Below, in pieces: positions 9,179 to 17,833 of a stretch of 34,055 nt of DNA. The notes under the pieces were generated by a model. That model did not search any database, was not told the origin of the DNA, and saw nothing but the letters and a program-made list of their open reading frames with translations. The stretch covers positions 1-34,055 of the forward strand of contig NZ_JAPSJA010000006.1 of assembly GCF_031178525.1 (NCBI RefSeq). The letters run 5' to 3'. Each line of letters opens with the position of its first letter. The first letter of the stretch is position 1. Origin of the DNA: Microbacterium sp. (GTDB lineage: Bacteria > Actinomycetota > Actinomycetes > Actinomycetales > Microbacteriaceae). Made by a program: the position numbers and the translations under genes.

Positions 9179-9199
9179 GGGGCCTTGCGGCAAGACCCC
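9179..9199. promoter_or_regulatory. Rifamycin-associated-element-like inverted repeat upstream of helR
   Basis: GGGGCCTTGCGGCAAGACCCC; 9 of 10 arm positions pair around the central base; 15 bp upstream of the first candidate helR start. Confidence 0.7.
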
Positions 9200-9434
9200 A
9201 CCCCTTCGGTATCCTGGAGATGCGGGCGGATCCCGGCCTCTCGCGTCCGCGCGATCGAGGCACTCCGACGGGGCGCACAGCGACCTCATCGCCCCGCCGA
9301 CGCTCGCGCAACGAAGCCTGCAGCGCCTCCTTCGCGCTGCCACCACCCCCGTCTCACCGGCGCGGCGGACACGGGCGGCACCGGCTGCTGTCAACCCTTG
9401 TCGGGCCGCCGGCAGCCGTGGTTACGCTCGGACG

Positions 9435-10235
9435 ATGGGACTCGAGCGACTCGTGATCGTCCGTCACGGTGAGAGCGTCGGCAACGAGGCGGCGACCGCC
9501 GCCGAACTGGCGGGTGACCAGGTCATCGACCTGCCGTTCCGCGATGCCGATACGCCGCTCTCCGACACGGGCGAAGCGCAGGCACGCGCACTGGGTGCCG
9601 CGCTGCCGTCACACGGTGTCGGAGCGGACGCCGCGGTGTGGGCCTCCACGTACCGTCGGGCCGCGCACACGGGCCGGCTCGCCCTCGTAGCCGCAGGCCT
9701 GCCCGGCGGGCCACGGCTCGACGAGCGATTGCGTGACCGCGAGCTGGGCGTGCTCGACCACCTCACGTCGCACGGCGTGAGCGCGCGCTACGAGGCCGAG
9801 GCGGAGCGCCGCGCCCACCTGGGCAAGTTCTACTACCGCCCGCCCGGCGGTGAGTCGTGGGCGGATGTCGCCCTCCGGTTGCGTTCCTTCCTCGCGGATG
9901 CGAAGGCCTCTCCCGCCACGACCGGCGTCGTGTTCGCGCACGAGGCGATCGTCCAGCTCATCCGCTACGTGCTCGAGGACTGGGACGAGCAGCGCGTGCT
10001 GAGCGCGGCGGTCGAGGAGCCGGCGCCGAACGCGTCGGTGACCGTCCTCGAGGCGGATCCTCGTCCCGGGCAGCCCTGGCGAGCCGCGGTGGTCGGCGAC
10101 GTCTCGCACCTCGATCGGCACGGCGTGCCGACGACGCTGCACACGGGCAGGAGGGACGTCGCGCCTCACCACGACGAGATCGACCCCGGCCGGCCCGAAG
10201 ACGCCGAGGAGGAATCCCGTGCCGCTGCAGACTAG
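9435..10235 (+). CDS. Histidine phosphatase (phosphoglycerate mutase-like) family protein
   Basis: LERLVIVRHGESVGNEAA (RHG motif), DTPLSDTGEAQARALGAAL, GVVFAHEAIVQLIRYVL. Confidence 0.92.
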   Translation: MGLERLVIVRHGESVGNEAATAAELAGDQVIDLPFRDADTPLSDTGEAQARALGAALPSHGVGADAAVWASTYRRAAHTGRLALVAAGLPGGPRLDERLRDRELGVLDHLTSHGVSARYEAEAERRAHLGKFYYRPPGGESWADVALRLRSFLADAKASPATTGVVFAHEAIVQLIRYVLEDWDEQRVLSAAVEEPAPNASVTVLEADPRPGQPWRAAVVGDVSHLDRHGVPTTLHTGRRDVAPHHDEIDPGRPEDAEEESRAAAD

Positions 10236-11100
10236 GACGATCAGCCGCCGGAGCCTGCGGCGGTGGGTCCTGCCGGATCCCGGGGAATCGAAGTACGACC
10301 GCGGCACGGTGCTCGTGATCGGCGGCGCTGCCAGGAGTCCCGGCGCGGTGGCCCTCGCCGGGGTGGCGGCGCTGCGCGTGGGCGCGGGCCGGATCACGCT
10401 GGGCGTCGCGCGCTCGGTGGCGCCCGCGCTCGGTGTCGGCGTACCGGAGGCCGGCGTGATCGCCCTGCCGGAGACGGATGACGGCTCCGTGCGCCCGGAT
10501 GCCTACACGGCGGTGCTGTCGTCGCTGAGCTCGGCGCGGGCCGTGCTCATCGGACCGGGGCTGGACGACGTGGAGTCCGCCGTCCAGCTCGTCAGGGCGC
10601 TCGGCGAGGAGGCACCCGAGGATGCCACGTTCGTGCTCGACGCCTTCGCTCTCGCGGCGGTCGCCGAGCACCGATCGCTCGTCGCGCCGCTGCGCGGGCG
10701 GCTCATCCTGACGCCGAGCCCGACAGAGCTCGGGGTGCTGCTCGGTGGCGGAGACGTGGCGGCGGACCGACCCTCCGACATCCGCCGCGCCGCGCGCGAG
10801 GTGTCGCGCACCTACGGGGCTGCGGTCGCGACGCAGGCGCTCGTCACGGACGCGGACGGATCCGCCTGGCGGATCCGCGCGGGCGGTCCCGGCCTCGGAA
10901 CCTCGGGCAGCGGAGACGTGCTCGCCGGCGCGATCGCGGGCCTCGCGGCACGAGGCGCGTCCGCCCCCGTCGCGGCCGTGTGGGCCACCTATCTGCACGC
11001 CTCGGCCGGTGACCAGCTCGCGCGCGGCCGCCGCGGCGTCGGCTATCTTGCGCGGGAGATCGCCGATCTGTTCCCCGACCTGATCGCGGATCTGTCCTGA
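10219..11100 (+). CDS. nnrD: ADP-dependent NAD(P)H-hydrate dehydratase
   Basis: LPDPGESKYDRGTVLVIGGAARSPGAVALAGVAALRVGAGRITLGVA, LILTPSPTELGVLLG, GGPGLGTSGSGDVLAGAIAGLAARG; overlaps the preceding gene. Confidence 0.92.
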   Translation: MPLQTRTISRRSLRRWVLPDPGESKYDRGTVLVIGGAARSPGAVALAGVAALRVGAGRITLGVARSVAPALGVGVPEAGVIALPETDDGSVRPDAYTAVLSSLSSARAVLIGPGLDDVESAVQLVRALGEEAPEDATFVLDAFALAAVAEHRSLVAPLRGRLILTPSPTELGVLLGGGDVAADRPSDIRRAAREVSRTYGAAVATQALVTDADGSAWRIRAGGPGLGTSGSGDVLAGAIAGLAARGASAPVAAVWATYLHASAGDQLARGRRGVGYLAREIADLFPDLIADLS

Positions 11101-11118
11101 CGCGCGACGACGTCGCTC

Positions 11119-12690
11119 TCAGCCGGCGGGCGCGTCCCCCGCGCGGTTCTCGGCGGTGGCGACGATTCGGCTGACCATACCGCTGAAGATGAAGCCGTGG
11201 AAGGGCAGCATCGCCAGCCAGTAGAGCCGGCCGGTGAGCCCGCGCGGGAAGAACACCGCGCGCTGCCGGTACTCGGCGCCCTCGGGAGCGTCGTCGACAG
11301 CGAGTTCGAGCCACGCGCTGCCGGGCGTCCACATCTCGGCGCGCAGGCGCAGCAGCCGTCCGGGCTCGAGCGCCTCGACGCGCCAGAGGTCGATCGCGTC
11401 TCCCTCGGACAGCCGCCCGCGGGTCCGGCGTCCGCGCTGCAGTCCGACCCCACCGGTCACCCGGTCGAGCCAGCCCCGCACGGCCCACAGCGCGGGCGCC
11501 GAGTACCACCCGTTGGTCCCGCCGATCTGCGTGATGACCGCCCACACGGCATCGCGGTCGGCGGTCGTCCGGCGCGAGCGGCGATCGGTGAAGACGGTGC
11601 GTCCTGCCCACGCAGGGTCGCTCGGCAGCGGGTCGCTCGGCGCCCGCGCCACGGTCGCATCGACCCAGCTGGTCTCGACCTGGTCGATCTCGATGCGGGA
11701 CAGCGCGAGCCGCACCGACTCGCGGTACCCCGTCAGCCCGGCGGGCGGCGGCGGGATGATCGCGTCGATCGCGTAATCCCTCATGACGCACGGGTGCTGC
11801 AGCGATTCGACGAGAGGCCGGGCGATCTGACGCGGAACCGGCGTCACCAGCCCCACCCACAGCGAGGCCAGCCGCGGCGTCAGCACCGGCAGCGCCGCGA
11901 TGCCGCGCTGCGGAAGACCCGCCTCCAGCGCGTAGCCGTTCATCATCTGGCCGTAGCGCAGCACGTCCGGCCCTCCGATGTCCACGGCACGGTTGACGCC
12001 CGGGTCCACGCGCGCGGCGGCCAGCAGGTAGTGCAGCACGTCGCGCACCGCGATCGGCTGGATCTCGTTGCGCACCCACTTCGGTGCGGGCATGTACGGC
12101 AGGACGTCGGTGAGGTGACGGACCATCTCGAAGGACGCGGACCCGGATCCGATCACCACTCCCGCACGCAGCACGAGGGTCGGCGCTCCCGAGGCCAGGA
12201 GGATCTCCCCGACCTCCTTCCGCGAGGCGAGGTGCGCCGACAGGCGCACGCCCTCGGGATGCAGCCCGCCGAGGTACACGATGCGCCCGACGCCGTGCGC
12301 AGCCGCCTGACGGGCGACGTTCTCGGCGATGATGCGGTCAGTGACCGCGAAATCGGACCCGCTCGTCATGGAGTGCACGAGGTAGTGGACGACGTCCACG
12401 TCGGCCATGGAACGATCCATCGCGTCGGGATCCGTGGCGTCACCCGTCACGACCTCCACGTCGCCCGCCCACGGCAGGGCCGCCGCGCGGCGGCCCGAGC
12501 GCACCAGGACGCGCACCCGGTACCCTCCGTGCAGCAGCCGCGGCACGAGCCGCCCGCCCAGGTAGCCCGTCGCCCCGAGCACCAGCACGCGCGGCGCCTG
12601 CCCATCCGGGCGCGGCACCGCACGCAGGCTCTCCTCCGCACCGGTGGGCGTGCTGAGCTCGCTCGCTGCGGAGGAGAGCCCCTGACTCAC
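11119..12690 (-). CDS. SDR-family NAD(P)-binding oxidoreductase with C-terminal DUF2867-like region
   Basis: GTG start at 12690 (GTGA overlap with hemH stop); PRVLVLGATGYLGGRLVPRLLHGGYRVRVLVRSGRRAAALPW; C-terminal TRGRLSEGDAIDLWRVEALEPGRLLRLRAEM...RLYWLAMLPFHGFIFSGM. Confidence 0.88.
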   Translation of the reverse strand: MSQGLSSAASELSTPTGAEESLRAVPRPDGQAPRVLVLGATGYLGGRLVPRLLHGGYRVRVLVRSGRRAAALPWAGDVEVVTGDATDPDAMDRSMADVDVVHYLVHSMTSGSDFAVTDRIIAENVARQAAAHGVGRIVYLGGLHPEGVRLSAHLASRKEVGEILLASGAPTLVLRAGVVIGSGSASFEMVRHLTDVLPYMPAPKWVRNEIQPIAVRDVLHYLLAAARVDPGVNRAVDIGGPDVLRYGQMMNGYALEAGLPQRGIAALPVLTPRLASLWVGLVTPVPRQIARPLVESLQHPCVMRDYAIDAIIPPPPAGLTGYRESVRLALSRIEIDQVETSWVDATVARAPSDPLPSDPAWAGRTVFTDRRSRRTTADRDAVWAVITQIGGTNGWYSAPALWAVRGWLDRVTGGVGLQRGRRTRGRLSEGDAIDLWRVEALEPGRLLRLRAEMWTPGSAWLELAVDDAPEGAEYRQRAVFFPRGLTGRLYWLAMLPFHGFIFSGMVSRIVATAENRAGDAPAG

Positions 12691-13865
12691 GGCGCGAGTC
12701 CCGCCGCGGCAGGCTTGAAGCCGGCGCGCACGTTCTCGCAGCACGCGGGGCGGCAGACGTCGAACCACGGGCCCAGCTCCGTCACGTGCGGGCGGTCCGC
12801 CGGCGGCACTGCCGCCATCCGCTCCTCGACGAGGTCGATGATCCCCGAGACGTAGACGGGATCGACGCCGGGCGTGGGCGTCCGGATCGCGCGGAGCCCG
12901 GCCTCCGCGGCCGCCTCCAGCGCCTCGTTGTCCAGGTCCCACATGACCTCCATGTGGTCGCTCACGAAGCCGACCGGGACGATCGCGACGGACGAGACGC
13001 CCTCGCCGGGCAGCTCCGCGATGCGATCGCAGATGTCGGGCTCCAGCCAGGGCTGCGAGGCAGGACCCGACCGCGACTGGTACACGAGCTCCCACGCGAC
13101 GTCCGCCATCCGCGCGTCCCGTTCCGCCGCGCGCTGCATCACGGCCTCGGCGACGGCGCGGTGCTGTGCCTCGTACGCGCCTCCCTCGCCCAGGTCGAGG
13201 TCGCGCGGTCCGGACCGGCGAGCGTCCTCGGTGGGGATGCTGTGCGTCGTGAACAGCACGCGCGGCGCGGCCTCACCGGCTCGCCACAGCTCGTTGACCG
13301 CTTCCACCACCCCCGGGACGAACGCGTCCACGAAACCGGGGTGGTCGAAGAACTGCCGGATCTTGTCGATCGTGACGGTGCCCTCGAGTCCGGTCGAGGT
13401 CAGCACGCGCGCGAAGTCCTCGCGGTACTGGCGGCAGCTCGAGAACGAGCTGTAGGCGCTCGTGGCGAACGCCAGCAGCCGGGTCTTGCCGTCCTCGGCC
13501 GCCTCGGTGACGGCGTCCTCGAGGTACGGCCCCCAGTTGCGGTTGCCCCAGTACACGGGCAGGTCCATGCCACGTCGGGCCAGCTCGGTTTCCAGCGCCT
13601 GCTTGAGCGCTCGATTCTGCGCGTTGATGGGGCTCACGCCGCCGAAGTGCCGGTAGTGGTGGGCGACCTCCTCGAGACGCTCATCCGGGATCCCCCGGCC
13701 CCGCGTGACGTTGCGCAGGAAGGGGATCACGTCCTCCTGCCCCTCGGGACCGCCGAAACCGGCCAGCAGGATGCCGTCGTAACGCTGCGGCTCGGTGACG
13801 AAGGGCGCTCCCGATGCCGAGGCGGGCGAGGCGAAGGGGACGGTTTCGGTGTCGGTCGATTCCAT
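12687..13865 (-). CDS. hemH: Ferrochelatase (coproporphyrin ferrochelatase type expected for actinobacteria)
   Basis: YDGILLAGFGGPEGQEDVIPFLRNVTRGRGIPDERLEEVAHHYRHFGGVSPINAQNRAL; FTTHSIPTED; VPVGFVSDHMEVMWDLDNEA. Start 13865 chosen for GGAG spacing (alternatives 13877, 13913). Confidence 0.95.
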   Translation of the reverse strand: MESTDTETVPFASPASASGAPFVTEPQRYDGILLAGFGGPEGQEDVIPFLRNVTRGRGIPDERLEEVAHHYRHFGGVSPINAQNRALKQALETELARRGMDLPVYWGNRNWGPYLEDAVTEAAEDGKTRLLAFATSAYSSFSSCRQYREDFARVLTSTGLEGTVTIDKIRQFFDHPGFVDAFVPGVVEAVNELWRAGEAAPRVLFTTHSIPTEDARRSGPRDLDLGEGGAYEAQHRAVAEAVMQRAAERDARMADVAWELVYQSRSGPASQPWLEPDICDRIAELPGEGVSSVAIVPVGFVSDHMEVMWDLDNEALEAAAEAGLRAIRTPTPGVDPVYVSGIIDLVEERMAAVPPADRPHVTELGPWFDVCRPACCENVRAGFKPAAAGLAP

Positions 13866-13893
13866 ATCGGGCTCCATGGTCGAGGGGCGGATG

Positions 13894-14754
13894 TCAGGCG
13901 GTGCGGATGGCATGAACGATCAGCAGCATCGTCACGACGAAGCCGCATGCGTAGTTGATCCATAGGAAGTGTCGCCAACCACGATTGGCGCGCGCTGAGT
14001 CCCCGTCGGAGACACGCGCGTAGGGTGCGGCGGCGAGAAGGTACGGGATCGCGAGCAGCGCGGCCCATGCGCCCGGGAATCCGGTGGTCAGCATGAGCAG
14101 CCCGGCCGCGGTCCAGGCGACGAGCGCGAGCAGCACGGTGCGCGCGGCGCCGAGGGCGGTGGCGATCGAGGCGATGCCGGCCTCGCGGTCGGGAACGACA
14201 TCCTGCACGGCCCCGAACGCGTGGCTCGCGACGCCCCACAGGAAGAACGCCGCGAGCACCGCGACCAGCGGCGCGTCGAACGTCCCGCCGCCGAGCACGA
14301 CGCCGTACACCGCGGGGCTCACGAAGTGCACGCTGGAGGTGACCGAGTCGAGCATCGGCACCTCCTTGAAACGGAACGGCGGCGCCGAGTACGCGAGTAC
14401 GGCGAAGAGGCTGACGGCGAGCACGAGCCAGGACAGCGGCGATCCCCACGCCACGAGCAGCACGACGAACGGAAGGCACGCGACGGTCGAGGCGACGAGG
14501 ACGCCGCGATGCCGCTCCGGCGGCAGCAGCGCTCCCTCCACCCCGCCCTTTCGCGGGTTGGCGAGGTCGGAGGCGTAGTCGAACACGTCGTTCACGCCGT
14601 ACATCGCGAGGTTGTACGGGATGAGGAAGAACAGCGTGCCCACGATCAGGGCGGCGTCGACCTCCCTCGTCGCGAGCAGGTACGCGGCCGCGAACGGAAA
14701 GGCCGTGTTGATCCAGCTGAGCGGGCGCGAGGCCACGAAGAGGTCACGGATCAC
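13894..14754 (-). CDS. crtEb: UbiA-family prenyltransferase, probable lycopene elongase of C50 carotenoid synthesis
   Basis: GTG start 14754 with GAGGAG SD; RPLSWINTAFPFAAAYLLATRE, YGVNDVFDYASDLANPRKGG (prenyl-PP Asp-rich motif), DVVPDREAGIASIATALG; position at the end of the crt cluster. Confidence 0.88.
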   Translation of the reverse strand: MIRDLFVASRPLSWINTAFPFAAAYLLATREVDAALIVGTLFFLIPYNLAMYGVNDVFDYASDLANPRKGGVEGALLPPERHRGVLVASTVACLPFVVLLVAWGSPLSWLVLAVSLFAVLAYSAPPFRFKEVPMLDSVTSSVHFVSPAVYGVVLGGGTFDAPLVAVLAAFFLWGVASHAFGAVQDVVPDREAGIASIATALGAARTVLLALVAWTAAGLLMLTTGFPGAWAALLAIPYLLAAAPYARVSDGDSARANRGWRHFLWINYACGFVVTMLLIVHAIRTA

Positions 14755-15097
14755 GGCGGCTCCTCGTCTCCCGCGCGACGATGAGACGCGCCCAGACCGC
14801 CGGCAGCAGGATGACCGACGCGAGCGGGTAGGCGAAGTCCTCGATCGGCGCCGCACCGATCCGGATGCCGGAGATGTGCGCGTCGGCGTACGCGAACAGG
14901 CCCGCCGCGATCATGACGTTGTCGAACACCGCGGTGAGCACGATGAGCGCCGCCGCGGCGATGGAAAGCGCCGTGAGCGAGATCGTCCCCGGCGCGCCCG
15001 CGGCGTCGGTGGCGGCGCGGCGAGCGCCGCGCCGCAGCAGCACCGAGGTGACGACCGCGACCGCAAGGAAGGCCGCGCACAGTCCGAGGTACGTCAT
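14744..15097 (-). CDS. crtYf: Lycopene cyclase domain protein, second subunit (CrtYf-like)
   Basis: MTYLGLCAAFLAVAVVTSVLLRR...VFDNVMIAAGLFAYADAHISGIRIGAAPIEDFAYPLASVILLP; typical heterodimeric cyclase subunit. Confidence 0.88.
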   Translation of the reverse strand: MTYLGLCAAFLAVAVVTSVLLRRGARRAATDAAGAPGTISLTALSIAAAALIVLTAVFDNVMIAAGLFAYADAHISGIRIGAAPIEDFAYPLASVILLPAVWARLIVARETRSRRDP

Positions 15098-15423
15098 GCG
15101 CGCCCCGTCCTTCCACGCCCGAGCCAGCGCTCCGCGCCGCACGCGAGCACCATCGTCAGCTCGCACAGGAACAGCAGGAACACGGGCTCCTCGATCGGCA
15201 GCTCGGGCGCGAGCAGGATGCCCGTCATGAACGGCGTCTCGGCGCGGAAGAAGATCCCCAGGCCGATGCCGAGGAGATCCCACGCCAGGAAGAAGGCGAG
15301 ACCGATGCCGAGCACCAGCAGCGCCGGTCCCGGTGCGCGGCCGAGGAACAGCCGGTGCCGCAGATCGAGGGCCAGGACGCCCGCCAGCGAGACCAGCAGG
15401 CACGCGAGATAGACGATGCTCAC
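15094..15423 (-). CDS. crtYe: Lycopene cyclase domain protein, first subunit (CrtYe-like)
   Basis: GTG start 15423; VSIVYLACLLVSLAGVLALDLRHRLFLGRAPG...DLLGIGLGIFFRAETPFMTGILLAPELPIEEPVFLLFLCELTMVL. Confidence 0.88.
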   Translation of the reverse strand: MSIVYLACLLVSLAGVLALDLRHRLFLGRAPGPALLVLGIGLAFFLAWDLLGIGLGIFFRAETPFMTGILLAPELPIEEPVFLLFLCELTMVLACGAERWLGRGRTGRA

Positions 15424-16964
15424 GGCTCCTCCAGGGGGCCCGCAGAACGGTCGCCGCGCAGGCGCTTCAGCACGAGCTCCGCGCTGATCAGGCACATGGG
15501 CAGGCCGATCCCGGGGATCGTGGTGGCGCCCGCGTACAGCAGCCCGCGCACGCGCGGCGAGGCGTTCGTGCCGCGCAGGACGGCGCTCTGCCGCAGGGTG
15601 TGCGCGGGCCCGAGCGCTCCCCCGCGCCACGCGCCGAAGTCCCGCTCGAAGTCGGCGGGGCCGATGCTGCGTCGCACGACGATGCGGTCGGCGAGGTCGG
15701 GGATGCCGGCCCAGGTCGAGATCTGGCCGATCGCGGCGTCGACCGCCCGCTCCACCGCCGGGCTGCCGTCGCCGTCGCGACCGCCGTCGCCGATGCCCGG
15801 ATCGGCGGGCACGGGGATGAGCACGAACAGGTTCTCGTGCCCCTCTGGAGCGACGTCGTCGGTCGCGCTCGGGCGACAGACATAGATCGACGCGGGATCC
15901 GGGATGTGCGGATTCTTGCCGTAGATCGCGTCGAAGCCCTGCTCCCACTCGCGCGTGAAGAACAGCGTGTGATGCGCGAGCTCCGGCAGGGATCCGCGCA
16001 CACCGAGCAGGGCGAGCACCGCGCCGGGACCCGGGTCGCGCGATGCCCACCACGCGTCCGATCGCGCCCGGTGCGCAGGGGCGAGCAGCCGCCGCTCGGT
16101 CTCGTGCAGGTCGGCGCTCGACACGACGACGTCCGCCGCGAGGTGCTCGACGCCGCCGTCGGCGCTCTCGACCTCGACACCGGTCACGGTGCGGCCGTCG
16201 ACGGTGATCCGTCGCGCGCGCGTGCCGGTGCGCAGCTGCGCGCCCTGCTGCGCGGCGAGCCGGGCGATCGCCTCGATCACGGCCCCGAATCCGCCCCGCG
16301 GGTAGAGCACGCCCTGCCCGATGTCGAGGTGGCTCATGAGGTGGTACATGCTGGGCGCCGCGGCCGGGGACGTGCCGAGGAACACCGCGGGATAGCCGAG
16401 CACCTGCTGCACGCGCAGATCCCGGGAGTGCCGGCGGATGAACTTGTCCAGCGGCTCGGCGAGCAGGCGCGACAGCAGCGGCAGCCGAGCCAGGGTGTCC
16501 CGCCCGAGGAACGGGCGCAGCGACGCGAAGGTGCTGTAGAGGAACCGCGACGTCGCGAGGTCGTACGTCTCCGCCGCGGAGGCGAGGTAGGCGTCGATCC
16601 GGTCCGCCGCCCCGGGGTCCAGCGACACGAGCGCATCGCGCGCTCCGGACGCGGGCAGGTCGAAGGCGTCCGCCTGGCCCTCGAAGTAGACGCGGTACGC
16701 GGGATCGAGCGGAACGAGGTCGAGCTGCTCGGCCGACGAGGTGCCGAGCAGGCGGAAGAAGTGGTCGAACACCTCCGGCATGAGATACCAGGAGGGTCCG
16801 GTGTCGAACGTGAATCCCTCCGCCGACCACCGTCCCGCGCGTCCCCCGAGCTCGTCGCGCGCCTCGATGAGGGTCACGTCGGCGCCCTCGCGGGCCACGA
16901 GCGCCGCGGTGGCGAGGCCCGAGATGCCTCCGCCGATCACGACCACGCGCTGCCGCGCGGTCAC
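15420..16964 (-). CDS. crtI: Phytoene desaturase
   Basis: RVVVIGGGISGLATAALVAREGADVTLIEARDELGGRAGRWSAEGFTFDTGPSWYLMPEVFDHFFRLLG; C-terminal LLYAGATTIPGIGLPMCLISAELVLKRL. Confidence 0.96.
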   Translation of the reverse strand: MTARQRVVVIGGGISGLATAALVAREGADVTLIEARDELGGRAGRWSAEGFTFDTGPSWYLMPEVFDHFFRLLGTSSAEQLDLVPLDPAYRVYFEGQADAFDLPASGARDALVSLDPGAADRIDAYLASAAETYDLATSRFLYSTFASLRPFLGRDTLARLPLLSRLLAEPLDKFIRRHSRDLRVQQVLGYPAVFLGTSPAAAPSMYHLMSHLDIGQGVLYPRGGFGAVIEAIARLAAQQGAQLRTGTRARRITVDGRTVTGVEVESADGGVEHLAADVVVSSADLHETERRLLAPAHRARSDAWWASRDPGPGAVLALLGVRGSLPELAHHTLFFTREWEQGFDAIYGKNPHIPDPASIYVCRPSATDDVAPEGHENLFVLIPVPADPGIGDGGRDGDGSPAVERAVDAAIGQISTWAGIPDLADRIVVRRSIGPADFERDFGAWRGGALGPAHTLRQSAVLRGTNASPRVRGLLYAGATTIPGIGLPMCLISAELVLKRLRGDRSAGPLEEP

Positions 16965-17833
16965 GCCGGCACCCGCCCGAGAGCCGCGCGCGCCAGCAGG
17001 CTGACCTTCGTGTGCGCCGGCACGGAGACGCGGCGACGGCGCAGCTCCTCGGCGGGCGTCCTGCGCACGCGGTCGTTCAGCTCGCCGAACAGGGCCGCGG
17101 CCGCTGCGGTCGCGCGCCGCGAGCCCGGGGGGAGCCGCACGATCGCGCGCCGCGCGACCGCGAGGTCGTCATCGATCTCCTGCACGAACCGATCCTTGTC
17201 CTTCTCCGTGAAATGTCCCGGGTCGACGCCCGGCAGGTAGACGCGCCCGAGGCGCTCGACGTCGTCGCGCAGGTCCCTCAGGAAGTTCACCTTCTGGAAC
17301 GCGGCTCCCAGGCGCCGCGCGCCCTCCTCGAGCTCGTCGTCGATGCGCACGCCCGCACCTTCCCGGGCGAAGACCCGCAGGCACATCGAGCCCACGACCT
17401 CGGCGGAACCGTGGATGTAGGTGCGGTAGGCATCGGGATCGAACGTCGACGTGCCGTCGGCATCCGCCCGCATGGACGCGAAGAACGGGCGCAGCAGCTC
17501 CTCGCCGATGCCGGTCTCACGCGCCGTGACCGCGAAGGCGTGCACGACGAGATTCCCGCTGAAGCCGCGTGCGAGGGCGCGGATCGTCTCCTGCTCCAGC
17601 TCGTCGAGCAGCGCGCGACAGTCGGGCGCGGCGAGGCCCGCCTCCGATGCGGGGCCGTCGACGATCTCATCGGCGACGCGCACGAGGGCGTAGACGTCGG
17701 CGATGCGACCGCGCACGTCGCGGGGAAGCAGACGGCTCGCGAGCCCGAACGACGTCGAGTAGGCGCTGATGACGCGCGCCGACGAGCTGTGCGCCGTACG
17801 GGTGTACAGCTCGAGGCCGGACGGGCGCGTCAT
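16961..17833 (-). CDS. crtB: Phytoene synthase (squalene/phytoene synthase family)
   Basis: ATG 17833; YALVRVADEIVDGP, GSMCLRVF, GAAFQKVNFLRDLRDDVERLGRVYLPG. Confidence 0.95.
   Translation of the reverse strand: MTRPSGLELYTRTAHSSSARVISAYSTSFGLASRLLPRDVRGRIADVYALVRVADEIVDGPASEAGLAAPDCRALLDELEQETIRALARGFSGNLVVHAFAVTARETGIGEELLRPFFASMRADADGTSTFDPDAYRTYIHGSAEVVGSMCLRVFAREGAGVRIDDELEEGARRLGAAFQKVNFLRDLRDDVERLGRVYLPGVDPGHFTEKDKDRFVQEIDDDLAVARRAIVRLPPGSRRATAAAAALFGELNDRVRRTPAEELRRRRVSVPAHTKVSLLARAALGRVPA

Noticed and set aside
9165-9311. N-terminal extension of the helR ORF up to 9311
   Set aside because: The extension would translate through the inverted repeat and putative promoter region; the HelR-like homology begins near VLHAHSTHPFLLDAHPGKADP.
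15333-17240. 635 aa + strand ORF opposite crtI/crtB
   Set aside because: Shadow ORF; the minus strand carries canonical CrtI and CrtB.
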